Position numbers and translations under genes: made by a program
The notes under the pieces: generated by a model
What the model was told of the DNA's origin: nothing
Seen by the model: the letters and a program-made list of their open reading frames with translations, nothing else
Database searches by the model: none
Shown: positions 35,615 through 43,992 of the stretch, in pieces
Layout of the letters: each line of letters starts with the position of its first letter
Numbering within the stretch: position 1 is the first letter of the stretch
NCBI RefSeq assembly: GCF_035818675.1
Contig: NZ_JAYKZZ010000022.1
Span: forward strand, 62,001 to 126,000
Length of the DNA: 64,000 nt
Source of the DNA: Parapedobacter flavus
GTDB lineage: Bacteria; Bacteroidota; Bacteroidia; Sphingobacteriales; Sphingobacteriaceae
Direction of reading: 5' to 3'

Positions 35615-36235
35615 ATGGAGGCTCGAAACTTTAGACATATACGATTAGGACACCTGCTTTACGTGGACGAGAAAGACGACGATTTTTTAGCCGATATATT
35701 CGAGGGTAGGGTACACCTTACGGCGGAGATGGAGGAAGGACTCTATAGCCGGTACTGGGGTAAGTTGATGGCGGTAGCCCGTCGCTATGTGCCAGCAAGG
35801 GAGACGGCGCGGGAGGTGGTGAACGATAGCTTTGTAAAAGCATTCCGTAAGTTATCGACGTTAAAAGGAAACGGCGACGACAAGAAGGCCGTATTGGAGG
35901 CGTGGCTGGTCCGCATCACCGTCAACACGGCCATCGATCGCCTGCGGGCCCAACGTACGTTGCCTGATACGTTGGCTATCGATGGGCTGGAAAATCATCC
36001 CGCGATAGAAATGGACGACGCATTGGACGTGGAAGACATCTTGCGGTTGTTGCAGGGGCTGCCCGAGCTGCACCGGATTGTTTTTAACCTCTATGAATTG
36101 GAGGGCTACTCCCACGATGAAATTGCACAGTTGATGGGCATTCCCACCAGTTCCAGCCGCGTTTATTTGGCAAAGGCAAAACAGGAGCTACGGGTGTTAT
36201 ACATCAAATATTTTGGAGGGCGGCATGATGGATAA
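35615..36235 (+). CDS. ECF-type RNA polymerase sigma factor
   Basis: Extracytoplasmic-function sigma factor of 206 residues. Region 2 spans about 50-120 (LMAVARRYVPARETAREVVNDSF, in parts) and region 4 about 145-200 with ELEGYSHDEIAQLMGIPTSSSRVYLAKAKQ, shown here in fragments: GYSHDEIAQLMGIP and SRVYLAKAKQEL. The first 40 residues are longer than usual. The next gene overlaps its 3' end and has a membrane helix, so it is the likely partner or anti-sigma. Confidence 0.93.
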   Translation: MEARNFRHIRLGHLLYVDEKDDDFLADIFEGRVHLTAEMEEGLYSRYWGKLMAVARRYVPARETAREVVNDSFVKAFRKLSTLKGNGDDKKAVLEAWLVRITVNTAIDRLRAQRTLPDTLAIDGLENHPAIEMDDALDVEDILRLLQGLPELHRIVFNLYELEGYSHDEIAQLMGIPTSSSRVYLAKAKQELRVLYIKYFGGRHDG

Positions 36236-37448
36236 GCGACCGAGGAAAGAATTGATCGACGGCCTGAGGGATTCACTCCGGAATTTCGAGGAGCGCTACG
36301 ACCGCTCCGAGTGGGAGCACTTCCAGCAACATCGAAATGGAAAGCGCCGTAAGCCGGTTCCCTTATTCGTGAAATTAGCCGGGATCGCTGTGGCGCTCGT
36401 TGTGGTCGTGTATGCTTCGGTCCGGGTGCTGCCGTTGCTCGATCGCACGGATGATGCCGGTAAGCATACACCCAGCGAAGTTCCACATCCGCGGCCCGAC
36501 GAGGGCAAGGAGCAGGCCGATTCACTGACCGTGGATTCGTTGGTAACACCGACTGAGGGACAAACACGCGAATCTACGAACGTACCGACGGCTCAATCGG
36601 AAAACACCATTATTCAAACGCGCAATAGTATGGTTAGCGATCTGATACCGAGGGAAGAGGTTGGTAACACCGGAGCGCATCAGCACAGAAAAGCCATTGC
36701 CCGTGTTGAAACGAACGCGCCGATTGTCTGTTCACCGGCAAACCAGCGCCCTGCAAGAACTGGAATAGTGAAGCGAAAAATCGCGCGGTCGCCGCAAGGC
36801 GGGCGCAAGCCGTTGCACATTGACCTGCCTAAGATTGGCGGCTGGTCGTGGGGCTGGCCTACATTCAGCGGAATAAACGTAGGGGCCCATATATCGCCGG
36901 TATTAACGAATAAGGGGTTTTCACTTGGTGGTGGTGTTTCCGCTCGGTTGCCGTTGACCAACCGGTTAACTGCGGAAATAGGGGTGAGCTACCTGAATGT
37001 AAAGGTTGGACAGGATAAAGAAGCGGATCCAGCCGATACGGTTAGCCTACAGGTGGTCGGCGTGCAAAATGCGGTAGGGATGGTGGCCGTACCGGTCTCC
37101 TTGAATTACGCCATTTCCGAAAACTTCGGCGCCTCGTTGGGGCTCGTGCCCTTCCGGGTGGTGCGCGACCAGCGCACGGATATCCTTCAACGTAACCGGT
37201 GGGTAGGCAATGGTGATGGGACGGGGCGGTTGGAAGGGGAGAGGAGTGTGATGAAGCGGGCCGACTCGGTGTATATGGGTAATACGTACTTAGGATTCGT
37301 CAGGCTTTCTGGTCAGTATACCCCGCCGATCCTACCGCGGCGTAACCTGGTGCTGGCTCCCTTTGTGGCCGTCCCAGTGGGTAGGTTATGGAACGACGAC
37401 TATCGTTGGTTGCATGGTGGGGTGTCTGTTAGGTGGTATTTGCGGTGA
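36228..37448 (+). CDS. membrane protein with anti-sigma-like N-terminus and beta-barrel-like C-terminus
   Basis: About 406 residues. Residues 1-45 are cytoplasmic and charged (LIDGLRDSLRNFEERYD, EWEHFQQHR); one membrane helix follows at about 48-68 (FVKLAGIAVALVVVVYA). The middle is a Pro/Thr/Ser-rich periplasmic linker. The last 190 residues look like an outer-membrane beta-barrel (ARLPLTNRLTAEIGVSYLNV, VSLNYAISENFGASLGLVP, VRLSGQYTPP). The start overlaps the sigma gene by 8 bases; an ATG 3 bases earlier is also possible. The layout suggests it tethers the sigma factor, but no known anti-sigma domain is certain. Confidence 0.75.
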   Translation: MDKRPRKELIDGLRDSLRNFEERYDRSEWEHFQQHRNGKRRKPVPLFVKLAGIAVALVVVVYASVRVLPLLDRTDDAGKHTPSEVPHPRPDEGKEQADSLTVDSLVTPTEGQTRESTNVPTAQSENTIIQTRNSMVSDLIPREEVGNTGAHQHRKAIARVETNAPIVCSPANQRPARTGIVKRKIARSPQGGRKPLHIDLPKIGGWSWGWPTFSGINVGAHISPVLTNKGFSLGGGVSARLPLTNRLTAEIGVSYLNVKVGQDKEADPADTVSLQVVGVQNAVGMVAVPVSLNYAISENFGASLGLVPFRVVRDQRTDILQRNRWVGNGDGTGRLEGERSVMKRADSVYMGNTYLGFVRLSGQYTPPILPRRNLVLAPFVAVPVGRLWNDDYRWLHGGVSVRWYLR

Positions 37449-37507
37449 CGCCCAGTTACCTTGTTTCAAACTGAAATAAGTGTAAGCTCCTGACGGTTCA
37501 GATTTGT

Positions 37508-37538
37508 TTGCGCATTAAGCCGATGTTTTCTATCTTGC
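37508..37538 (+). promoter_or_regulatory. possible promoter of the S41 peptidase gene
   Basis: TTG (37508-37510), 20 bases, TATCTTGC (37531-37538, two mismatches). It lies 34 bases before the ATG. Confidence 0.35.
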
Positions 37539-37572
37539 AACGTCGTATAAATCAGCATCGTCTGTACATCCA

Positions 37573-39783
37573 ATGATAACCATGAGAAAAGCCACGTTTC
37601 TACTGACCTTACTAGCTGCCTCGTTGTGGGGCGCCTGCCAGTCTCATCACCCAAACCCGGTCTATAACCTCGATTTTGAAACGGTCAGCGGAGGCATGCC
37701 GGTTGGATGGAGCGGGAACGGCAATAAGAATTATAGGCAATCGCTTGATTCCGTGGTAACCAAGAGCGGAAACTATGCCGCGGTGCTCGAATTTACCGGC
37801 GACACGCCAGCATTCGGAACATGGACGGTCATCCTCCCCGAAAACTACCCCGGTAAGAAAATAACCTTTTCGGGGTACATCAAGACCGAGGATGTGGAAG
37901 GATACGCGGGACTGTGGATGCGGATCGACCCGCAAATCGCTTTCAATAACATGCAACAGGAAGGGATTTCGGGCACCACCGATTGGAAACGCTATTCGTT
38001 TACACTCGACATGATTCCCGAAAAGACGGACCAAATCGTACTGGGTGCTTTGTTGGCTGGTACGGGCAAAATCTGGATAGATAGCCTTTCGGTAACCATT
38101 GATGGCGAAGACATTTCAAGGATATCACCCTTGAAAAAGGCCCCCGCAAAACAGGATACCGCCTTTGATAAGGGTTCTACGATCAATTTGCCTGACTTGA
38201 ACGCAACGCAAACAGAGAACCTCAAAACACTTGGATTGGTATGGGGCTTTATAAAATATTATCACCCCAAGGTGGCGAGCGGTGAAGTGAATTGGGATTA
38301 CGAATTGTTTCGCGTGTTGCCACACGTATTGGAAACCCGTGATGTGGCGGAAAGGGACAAGGTACTGGTGGAATGGATACAGAAGCTGGGGCGGTTAAAA
38401 GAAGGTAATGATATGTCGGCTGTGACGGCAAAGCTGCAACCTGACCTGGACTGGATCACCGCTTCGGGTTTTTCGGCCGAGCTTACCGAGCTGCTTACGG
38501 ACATCAAACAAGCCAAGCGAACCGATACGCATTACTACATCGGCATGGTGCCAAACGTGGGAAATCCGGAATTCAAGAATGAGGCAGCCTACGCACAGAT
38601 GGATCCTGCCGATGATGGCTTCCGCTTGTTGGCGTTATACCGGTATTGGAACATGATCCAGTATTTTTTTCCGTATAAAAACCTCATCGAAGAAGACTGG
38701 AAAGAGGTGCTCGGAGAGTTTGTGACCCAGTTTGCAGCAGGGGATGATACAGAGGGGTACGTCCTGGCATTGCTTGAATTGATCGGCCGGGTGCACGATA
38801 CGCATGCCTCCCTCCGGGGAAATCCGGTACTGGAAAAGTTCTTCGGCGAGCGGCATGCACCGGTAGATGTGTATTTCGTGGAAGGGCAGCCGGTGGTAAC
38901 CGGATACCGGCACAGCCAATGGGGCGCGGCGACCGGGCTGGAAGTGGGCGACTTGATCACGGCGGTAAATGGCAAGGCCGTAGCCGACCGGGCTAGCGAG
39001 CTGCAGAAGTATGCACCGGCTTCCAACCACGCGCGGCAATTGCAAGACATCGGCCCGATGCTGGTACGGTCAAACGACTCGACCATCCGGCTGGATGTGC
39101 TGCGGGATGGCCAGCGGCTATCGAAAATAGTGAAGACATACACAGCCGGCGAGCTGACCTTCAACAATCCGTTCTATGTGGAGGACAAGAGCTTTAAGAT
39201 CATCGGCGACGACATCGCCTACATCAACAACGGCAACTTCGATGCTAAGGACCTGCCCCTATATTGGGACCGCATGAAAGACCGTAAGGGGCTGATTATC
39301 GATGTGCGTAACTATCCGAAGCATTTCCCGATCCATCAGTTGAGTGCGTACCTGATGCCCCGCCCGATACCGTTTGTGAGTTATAGCCGTGGCAGCATAC
39401 AGCATCCGGGCCTTTTTGTCATGAGTCAGCCTGCTACCGTAGGTGTCAGAAATGGTAAGCGGTATGACGGCAAGGTGGTGGTCTTGGTCAACGAGATGTC
39501 ACTAAGCTCTGCGGAATACCATGCCATGGCCTATCGGGTGCATCCCAATGCCACGGTGATGGGGTCGGCCACAGCTGGTGCCGACGGTAATGTCTCGCCA
39601 ATTATGCTGCCTGGCGGTATCCGCACTGTCATCAGCGGCTTGGGTATTTACTACCCCGATGGTAGCGAAACGCAACGGGTGGGTATCGTACCGGATATCG
39701 AGGTGAAACCCACCATTAAAGGAATGAAGGAGGGCCGGGATGAAGTGCTTGAAAGGGCCGTTCGGTTCATTAACAACCCGTAA
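37573..39783 (+). CDS. S41-family peptidase lipoprotein (tail-specific protease type)
   Basis: Predicted lipoprotein protease of 736 residues. The signal peptide ends in LWGAC (Cys22). Residues about 28-180 form a carbohydrate-binding-like beta domain (VYNLDFETVSGGMPVGWSG, IWIDSLSVTIDGE). The peptidase part includes a PDZ-like region (VTGYRHSQWGAATGLEVGD) and the S41 core with VVVLVNEMSLSSAEYHAMAY, carrying the catalytic Ser, then SATAGADGNVSPIMLPGG. An in-frame ATG at 37582 is an equal start. Followed by a decayed outer-membrane gene on the other strand. Confidence 0.88.
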   Translation: MITMRKATFLLTLLAASLWGACQSHHPNPVYNLDFETVSGGMPVGWSGNGNKNYRQSLDSVVTKSGNYAAVLEFTGDTPAFGTWTVILPENYPGKKITFSGYIKTEDVEGYAGLWMRIDPQIAFNNMQQEGISGTTDWKRYSFTLDMIPEKTDQIVLGALLAGTGKIWIDSLSVTIDGEDISRISPLKKAPAKQDTAFDKGSTINLPDLNATQTENLKTLGLVWGFIKYYHPKVASGEVNWDYELFRVLPHVLETRDVAERDKVLVEWIQKLGRLKEGNDMSAVTAKLQPDLDWITASGFSAELTELLTDIKQAKRTDTHYYIGMVPNVGNPEFKNEAAYAQMDPADDGFRLLALYRYWNMIQYFFPYKNLIEEDWKEVLGEFVTQFAAGDDTEGYVLALLELIGRVHDTHASLRGNPVLEKFFGERHAPVDVYFVEGQPVVTGYRHSQWGAATGLEVGDLITAVNGKAVADRASELQKYAPASNHARQLQDIGPMLVRSNDSTIRLDVLRDGQRLSKIVKTYTAGELTFNNPFYVEDKSFKIIGDDIAYINNGNFDAKDLPLYWDRMKDRKGLIIDVRNYPKHFPIHQLSAYLMPRPIPFVSYSRGSIQHPGLFVMSQPATVGVRNGKRYDGKVVVLVNEMSLSSAEYHAMAYRVHPNATVMGSATAGADGNVSPIMLPGGIRTVISGLGIYYPDGSETQRVGIVPDIEVKPTIKGMKEGRDEVLERAVRFINNP

Positions 39784-39805
39784 GTTCAATGGCGATACGT
39801 TATGG

Positions 39806-40380
39806 TTAGAGGTGGTGCGCCAGTTCCCGCTGGCTGAACAGCCGGAAGCCCACCCCGGCCCGTACATCGATATACGGAGAGAAACCGCTCCGTTGGTTCG
39901 AAACCGAGAGGTCATCGAGCGGGATAAGGACGTTCCGCCGCGGACGGGGCCCGTCACCGGTCGTTTTCACCCAATTTTGTGTAAGCCCGAATCCATAGGA
40001 AGCCTCAAAGACCAGGCGCTGCGCATATCCGATGTACCGTTTTGCTTCCACCGCCATTCGGCCTCCTGTATCCGCATGGTCTTAAGCAGCGGGCCGGCTC
40101 CGATGAAAAAACTCGTCATGTTGTTGCGCGCTGTCCGGCTGGTATAATAGCGCCATTCGGGGTTTAGCCGGACGCCGAAGCCCCGCAACTGTTCGCCTTC
40201 CTCATCATACTGGTCATAGTCTTCGGGAAATAACATATCCACGTTGGCTTGTATACCGGTATGTTGGGTGGTATACAGTTGGTATGAAACGCCGAGGCCC
40301 CATTCATAGGGGTTGGTGTTGGTTATCAGACCAAATGAGTAAATATCAGCATACGTGATGGTTATGAGGTTGGCTACATG
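39806..40380 (-). pseudogene. frameshifted, 5'-truncated outer-membrane beta-barrel gene
   Basis: Minus strand: a protein-like frame begins after a TAA at 40383 (VANLITITYADIYSFGLITN), continues through GVSYQLYTTQHTGIQANVDM and FFIGAGPLLKTMR, then switches frame near 40075 to ADTGGRMAVEAKRYIGYAQ and ends with AGVGFRLFSQRELAHHL at 39806. Joined, the two parts read as the C-terminal two-thirds of a beta-barrel protein similar to DUF3575-like Bacteroidota proteins. There is no signal peptide. One frameshift plus the missing 5' end supports decay. An 18-bp palindrome lies 5 bases beyond its broken end. Confidence 0.7.
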
Positions 40381-40385
40381 TTAAT

Positions 40386-40403
40386 GTGTTCGATATCGAA
40401 CAC
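40386..40403. promoter_or_regulatory. 18-bp perfect palindrome
   Basis: GTGTTCGATATCGAACAC is exactly self-complementary. It lies between the truncated outer-membrane gene and the PIN toxin-antitoxin pair. It could be an operator for a dimeric regulator or a junction sequence. No gene start lies within 100 bases. The interval 40404-40507 holds nothing that I recognise. Confidence 0.5.
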
Positions 40404-40507
40404 TTGTTGTTCGTAATCGGACAGCTAACAGCTATCGGCGAGGCGGGAAAATGGCGGCATCATGAGTGCCTTGATGTATAGGTTTTTAACGGTAGTTGTT
40501 CCCATAC

Positions 40508-40897
40508 TTATCCTATATCGTGCGGATTAACTAACAATACTTCTGGGAGTTTGTTGAAGTCTGAGACATTACGGGTAACGAGCTTTAACTTATAAATAGA
40601 TGCGGTAGCGGCAATAATAGCATCGGGAAGTTTTATGCGATGAGCCTTACATATAGCGATAGTTTCATTAACTACTTGATTGTCTATACCAAGCACCGTA
40701 CTGTCATGCATAAAATCCGTAAGGGTCTGATAGACCACAGGTGGAGCATTGAATCTCAAAACCTCAATCTTTGTGATAACGGATACATTAGGTATGTTAT
40801 CAACTATTTTATGCATGAACGTCATACCTGAAGCGGGAAGCTTATTGTCCAGGTAGTCGATGACCGCGTTGGTATCGATTAAATATCCCTTTCCCAC
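40508..40897 (-). CDS. PIN-domain toxin (VapC-like)
   Basis: Predicted ribonuclease of a type II toxin-antitoxin system, 129 residues. The acidic active-site set is complete: Asp8 in LIDTNAVIDYL, Glu45 in TKIEVLRF, Asp92 in LPDAIIAATA and Asp113 in TRNVSDF. VapC toxins of this type cut tRNA or rRNA; the target here is unknown. The start overlaps the antitoxin gene by 19 bases, typical of these operons. Confidence 0.9.
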   Translation of the reverse strand: MGKGYLIDTNAVIDYLDNKLPASGMTFMHKIVDNIPNVSVITKIEVLRFNAPPVVYQTLTDFMHDSTVLGIDNQVVNETIAICKAHRIKLPDAIIAATASIYKLKLVTRNVSDFNKLPEVLLVNPHDIG

Positions 40898-41106
40898 TCG
40901 TTTCGTCCTTCTGAAATTTGGTTTTGAAAAGCCGTATACTGTTCATTAGTGAGGTTTAATGAACCTGCATACTTCTCGGAAAGCTTCCGGGTTTTTATGG
41001 GCTTTTCGGCCCGCTTCAAGACGGCCTCCACCTCGGCGAGCACGCGATCACTCTTCGTCCGCAGCAACTCTTCTATCAAATGTAGTTTTTTGGCTTCTGA
41101 ATACAT
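40879..41106 (-). CDS. antitoxin of the PIN toxin pair
   Basis: A 75-residue charged helical protein upstream of and overlapping the PIN gene, so it is assigned as the antitoxin by position. EAKKLHLIEELLRTKSDRVLAEVEAVL is helical (given in parts: KLHLIEELL, VLAEVEAVL). The C-terminal half with KLSEKYAGSLNLTNEQY would wrap the toxin. A clear AAAGGAG lies 10 bases before the ATG, and TAAGTTTG (41141-41134), a perfect -7 element, lies upstream. Confidence 0.8.
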   Translation of the reverse strand: MYSEAKKLHLIEELLRTKSDRVLAEVEAVLKRAEKPIKTRKLSEKYAGSLNLTNEQYTAFQNQISEGRNEWERDI

Positions 41107-41133
41107 TTATTTGGGTCTCCTTTCCAATAAATA

Positions 41134-41141
41134 CAAACTTA
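41134..41141 (-). promoter_or_regulatory. -7 element of the PIN toxin-antitoxin operon
   Basis: Minus strand TAAGTTTG, in the context ATTTTTATGTAAGTTTGTAT, which is nearly the same 20 bases as at the DUF4834-recF promoter (47292-47311). No TTG at -33. The rest of 41142-41386 holds no gene that I can support. Confidence 0.45.
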
Positions 41142-41386
41142 CATAAAAATTTTCGATGTGCTTACACTCCAACAGCAAGCTTCGAATCATCGCCATAAAA
41201 GTAATCCAGTTTACGCGATCAGATGCTGTATTTTTTAAATTGCCTTATTTCGGAACCATAGCCCTGTGTTTGCTCAAGCGGTTTTGCCGCGTAGTATTAC
41301 TATTGAAAGTAATTTTGCAAAATTGACCGAGCACTGTCGTAAATACATTGCGGGCAATGGGTAAGCATACGACAGGATGAATATCC

Positions 41387-42046
41387 CTATTTTTTCGGTA
41401 ATTCCTGCTTGGGGTTGTAAATCGCATCCAGCCGTTCGGCATTCTCTTCTACGGTGAGTTCAAACCCGGCGGTTTTCCGCAGCTCATTTATCCGTTTGGG
41501 ATCTGCTACAGGCCATACATAAGACTGCCCGGTAGTATCACCAGATGCTTGTGTACCGTAAATTTGCTTTTTGCCCTGTTTCATCAATAACCTGTCTTCC
41601 ATCAAGGCAGCATGGGTGGACTTCGCCTCGTTTTCGCTGGCAAGTTTTTGCAAAGCGGGTAGGTTTTTTTGAATCATCTCTTTGCCGCCATGTTGCACAA
41701 CGAAGAAAATGGCACTGGATGCTTTTTCTCCTACCTTGCTTTGGGGGAGCCAGCCGTAGTCCGAAAGGATGCCATTCATTTTAATCCGGTTTACGGAGTC
41801 AATCTGAGCCATTCGGCCGAATAAGTCACCTAGGTCGCCACCCAACGCATTCATCAACTCAATCTTGATACCCTGATCAGCGTCATAAATCTCCTCAAGA
41901 ACAACTCGAAGCGAGTCATAAGGCACGGAGTCTGTGTCCGTGCTTTGGAGTCTCGAAGGGTCGGTACCCTGGCCGCAGCTGAATAATGTCAATACTATTG
42001 AACTAATAAGCCATGCCCGTTTTGATGGGACAAATATCATTTTCAA
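41387..42046 (-). CDS. DUF6624-like lipoprotein
   Basis: Putative lipoprotein of 219 residues: basic N-terminus, hydrophobic segment and lipobox (LTLFSC), then a mature part resembling the DUF6624 family. The pattern of this family is seen in RMAQIDSVNRIKMNGILSDYGW (as IDSVN..ILSDYGWL) and ALMEDRLLMKQGKKQIYGTQ followed by WPVADPKRINELRKTAGF. No function is known. It stands alone, divergent from tilS. Confidence 0.75.
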   Translation of the reverse strand: MKMIFVPSKRAWLISSIVLTLFSCGQGTDPSRLQSTDTDSVPYDSLRVVLEEIYDADQGIKIELMNALGGDLGDLFGRMAQIDSVNRIKMNGILSDYGWLPQSKVGEKASSAIFFVVQHGGKEMIQKNLPALQKLASENEAKSTHAALMEDRLLMKQGKKQIYGTQASGDTTGQSYVWPVADPKRINELRKTAGFELTVEENAERLDAIYNPKQELPKK

Positions 42047-42133
42047 AATCTATCGTGTTTTATTCGTATCTATAGCGTATGCCAGCATATATTCAGCGTT
42101 GAGGTAAGGTAGGTGAAAAAAGTAAATATCCCG

Positions 42134-42141
42134 TACCTTTG
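42134..42141 (+). promoter_or_regulatory. -7 element of tilS, probably leaderless
   Basis: TACCTTTG, a perfect match, ends 5 bases before the tilS ATG. A TTG at -33 is not obvious. Confidence 0.5.
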
Positions 42142-42146
42142 GCCGT

Positions 42147-43484
42147 ATGAACGTGCAGGAGCGATTTTCCCAATTCCTTGATGAACAGAGACTGTGCCAG
42201 CCCGACGGACGCATATTGCTGGCCGTGAGCGGGGGCAAGGATTCGGTACTGATGACGCATCTATTTGCGGCCGCTGGCTACCCAATCGGCATCGCCCACT
42301 GTAATTTCCAGTTGCGCGGTGCAGCGGCCGATGCTGATGAAGCGCTCGTAAACCGACTGGCACGGCAGTTAGACGTGCCGTTCTACACCACGGCGTTCGA
42401 TACCGGGGCGTACGCACAGGCGCATGGTATTTCCATCCAGATGGCAGCGCGCGACCTGCGCTACGCATGGCTAGAAACCATCCGTGGCTCGCAGGGTTAC
42501 GATTGCATAGCAGTAGCACAGCATCAGAATGATCATCTCGAAACCCTGCTGCTCAACCTGGTGCGCGGTACGGGGCTAAGCGGCCTCCGTGGCATTCAGT
42601 CCAAGCGCGGCCGCATCATCCGCCCGTTGCTGTTCCTCACCGCTGCGGAAGTAGCAGCCGAAGTGGCGGGGCGGGGCTTGGATTACCGCGATGATGCGTC
42701 TAACTTTTCGACCAAATACGCCCGCAATAAAATCCGGTTGGAGGTCATCCCCAAGCTGAAGGAACTGAATCCGGCACTCGAACATACCATGGCCGCTAAT
42801 ATGGCCCATTTCTCGGGCGCCTATGTGGTCGTACAGCGGTATGTGGCCGAACTGCGCGACCAGCTGTTTGTGCCGCAGCAAATAGAAGGGGAGGAAGAGT
42901 GGCACATCCCCACCGCAGCGCTGATGGGCCTCGACCCGCAACCGTTCTTGCTGTACGAGTTGTTCAAGCCCTACGGGTTTACCGAAACGGTATTGGCCGA
43001 TTTGACTGCAGCCTTGCCCGGTATACCCGGCAAGCAGTTTTCCTCGCCGTCGCATGTGCTCCACCTCGACCGTGAGGTGGTGGTGATGAGACGGAGCGAC
43101 GCATTTACGGAGGAAGTGGTGACCATCCATGAAGCCGGAGAATCCGTTTGTTGGGGGGACTACCGTCTCGAGTCGGGCTGGTCTACGGATACGGTGGTGC
43201 GCGCTGCCTCCCACATTGCCCAGTTCGATGCCGACCTGCTTGTTTTCCCATTGCAGATCCGTTCGTGGCATCCGGGTGATGCCTTCCAGCCGCTGGGGAT
43301 GAAAGGCAGCAAAAAGCTGAGCGACTTTTTCGTGTCGCTGAAAATTCCGGTTTACCGTAAGCACCGGGTACCGATAGTGATCAACGGCAACGGCGATATT
43401 ATCTGGGTGGTGCCTTATCGGATGGACAATCGCTATAAAATTACGGCCAAAACGAAAAAAGTGTTTACATTAGCACGTCTTTAA
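42147..43484 (+). CDS. tilS: tRNA(Ile)-lysidine synthetase
   Basis: Adds lysine to C34 of the CAU-anticodon tRNA-Ile so that it reads AUA (cytoplasm, ATP-dependent, essential). It has 445 residues with the PP-loop AVSGGKDSVLM near residue 30, the IAHCNFQLRGAAAD and VAQHQNDHLETLLLNLVRGTGLSGL blocks (shown in part: HQNDHLETLLLNL), RPLLF, and the C-terminal TilS domain (SWHPGDAFQPLGMKGSKKLSDF in parts). A small membrane-protein gene follows after 4 bases. Confidence 0.95.
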   Translation: MNVQERFSQFLDEQRLCQPDGRILLAVSGGKDSVLMTHLFAAAGYPIGIAHCNFQLRGAAADADEALVNRLARQLDVPFYTTAFDTGAYAQAHGISIQMAARDLRYAWLETIRGSQGYDCIAVAQHQNDHLETLLLNLVRGTGLSGLRGIQSKRGRIIRPLLFLTAAEVAAEVAGRGLDYRDDASNFSTKYARNKIRLEVIPKLKELNPALEHTMAANMAHFSGAYVVVQRYVAELRDQLFVPQQIEGEEEWHIPTAALMGLDPQPFLLYELFKPYGFTETVLADLTAALPGIPGKQFSSPSHVLHLDREVVVMRRSDAFTEEVVTIHEAGESVCWGDYRLESGWSTDTVVRAASHIAQFDADLLVFPLQIRSWHPGDAFQPLGMKGSKKLSDFFVSLKIPVYRKHRVPIVINGNGDIIWVVPYRMDNRYKITAKTKKVFTLARL

Positions 43485-43488
43485 TGCC

Positions 43489-43974
43489 ATGGAGGAAAAA
43501 CCGATTTACGTAGAAAACCAGTACCTGGGGCGCGACCGCGGCTGGCTCAGCGTGCGGCTGGTGCTGGCGTTGTTCTGTTTCACCGCCTATTACATCAACA
43601 TAGAGCGCGAGAGCGAGAGCCAATTGTTCCTCGTGGTAGGCATCGCCATCCTCTTCGTTTCGATCGTGATGATGTATATGTTGCAATACCGGGTTACCGT
43701 AGAAGAGGGCTGTGTGAAGCTGAGCGGATTGTGGACCACCCGACTGGTGAAGATCGATCTCAACAGCATCGTTAATGTGGAGCGTAAGCCGTACAGCAAG
43801 TTTTTCATCAATAACCCTGTCTACAACCTGCACCAAAAGGGTCGTATTAAGTTCTATGCCGGGGGCAAGGATGCGATTTGGCTCACGGATCGCGATGGCC
43901 TACTGTATATCATCGGCACGCAGCGGCAGGTGGAGTTGGAGCAGGCGATCCTGAAGGCGAAAGCAGCAACCTGA
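43489..43974 (+). CDS. small membrane protein with PH-like domain
   Basis: A 161-residue protein with two hydrophobic helices (about 22-40 and 46-65) and a C-terminal soluble domain (about 68-161: YRVTVEEGCVKLSGLW, VKIDLNSIVNVERKPYS, IWLTDRDGLLYIIGTQ) resembling bacterial PH-type domains. Role unknown. It is 4 bases from tilS, probably co-transcribed. Its last 16 codons recur as a fossil at 46464-46514, so this gene marks the left edge of a tandem duplication. Confidence 0.7.
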   Translation: MEEKPIYVENQYLGRDRGWLSVRLVLALFCFTAYYINIERESESQLFLVVGIAILFVSIVMMYMLQYRVTVEEGCVKLSGLWTTRLVKIDLNSIVNVERKPYSKFFINNPVYNLHQKGRIKFYAGGKDAIWLTDRDGLLYIIGTQRQVELEQAILKAKAAT

Positions 43975-43992
43975 TTTATCCCTGATACCCAT

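Noticed and set aside
41142..41386. Possible short gene ending in KYIAGNG upstream of the DUF6624 gene
   Set aside because: An open stretch of about 35 codons with no start or homology; not enough to call.
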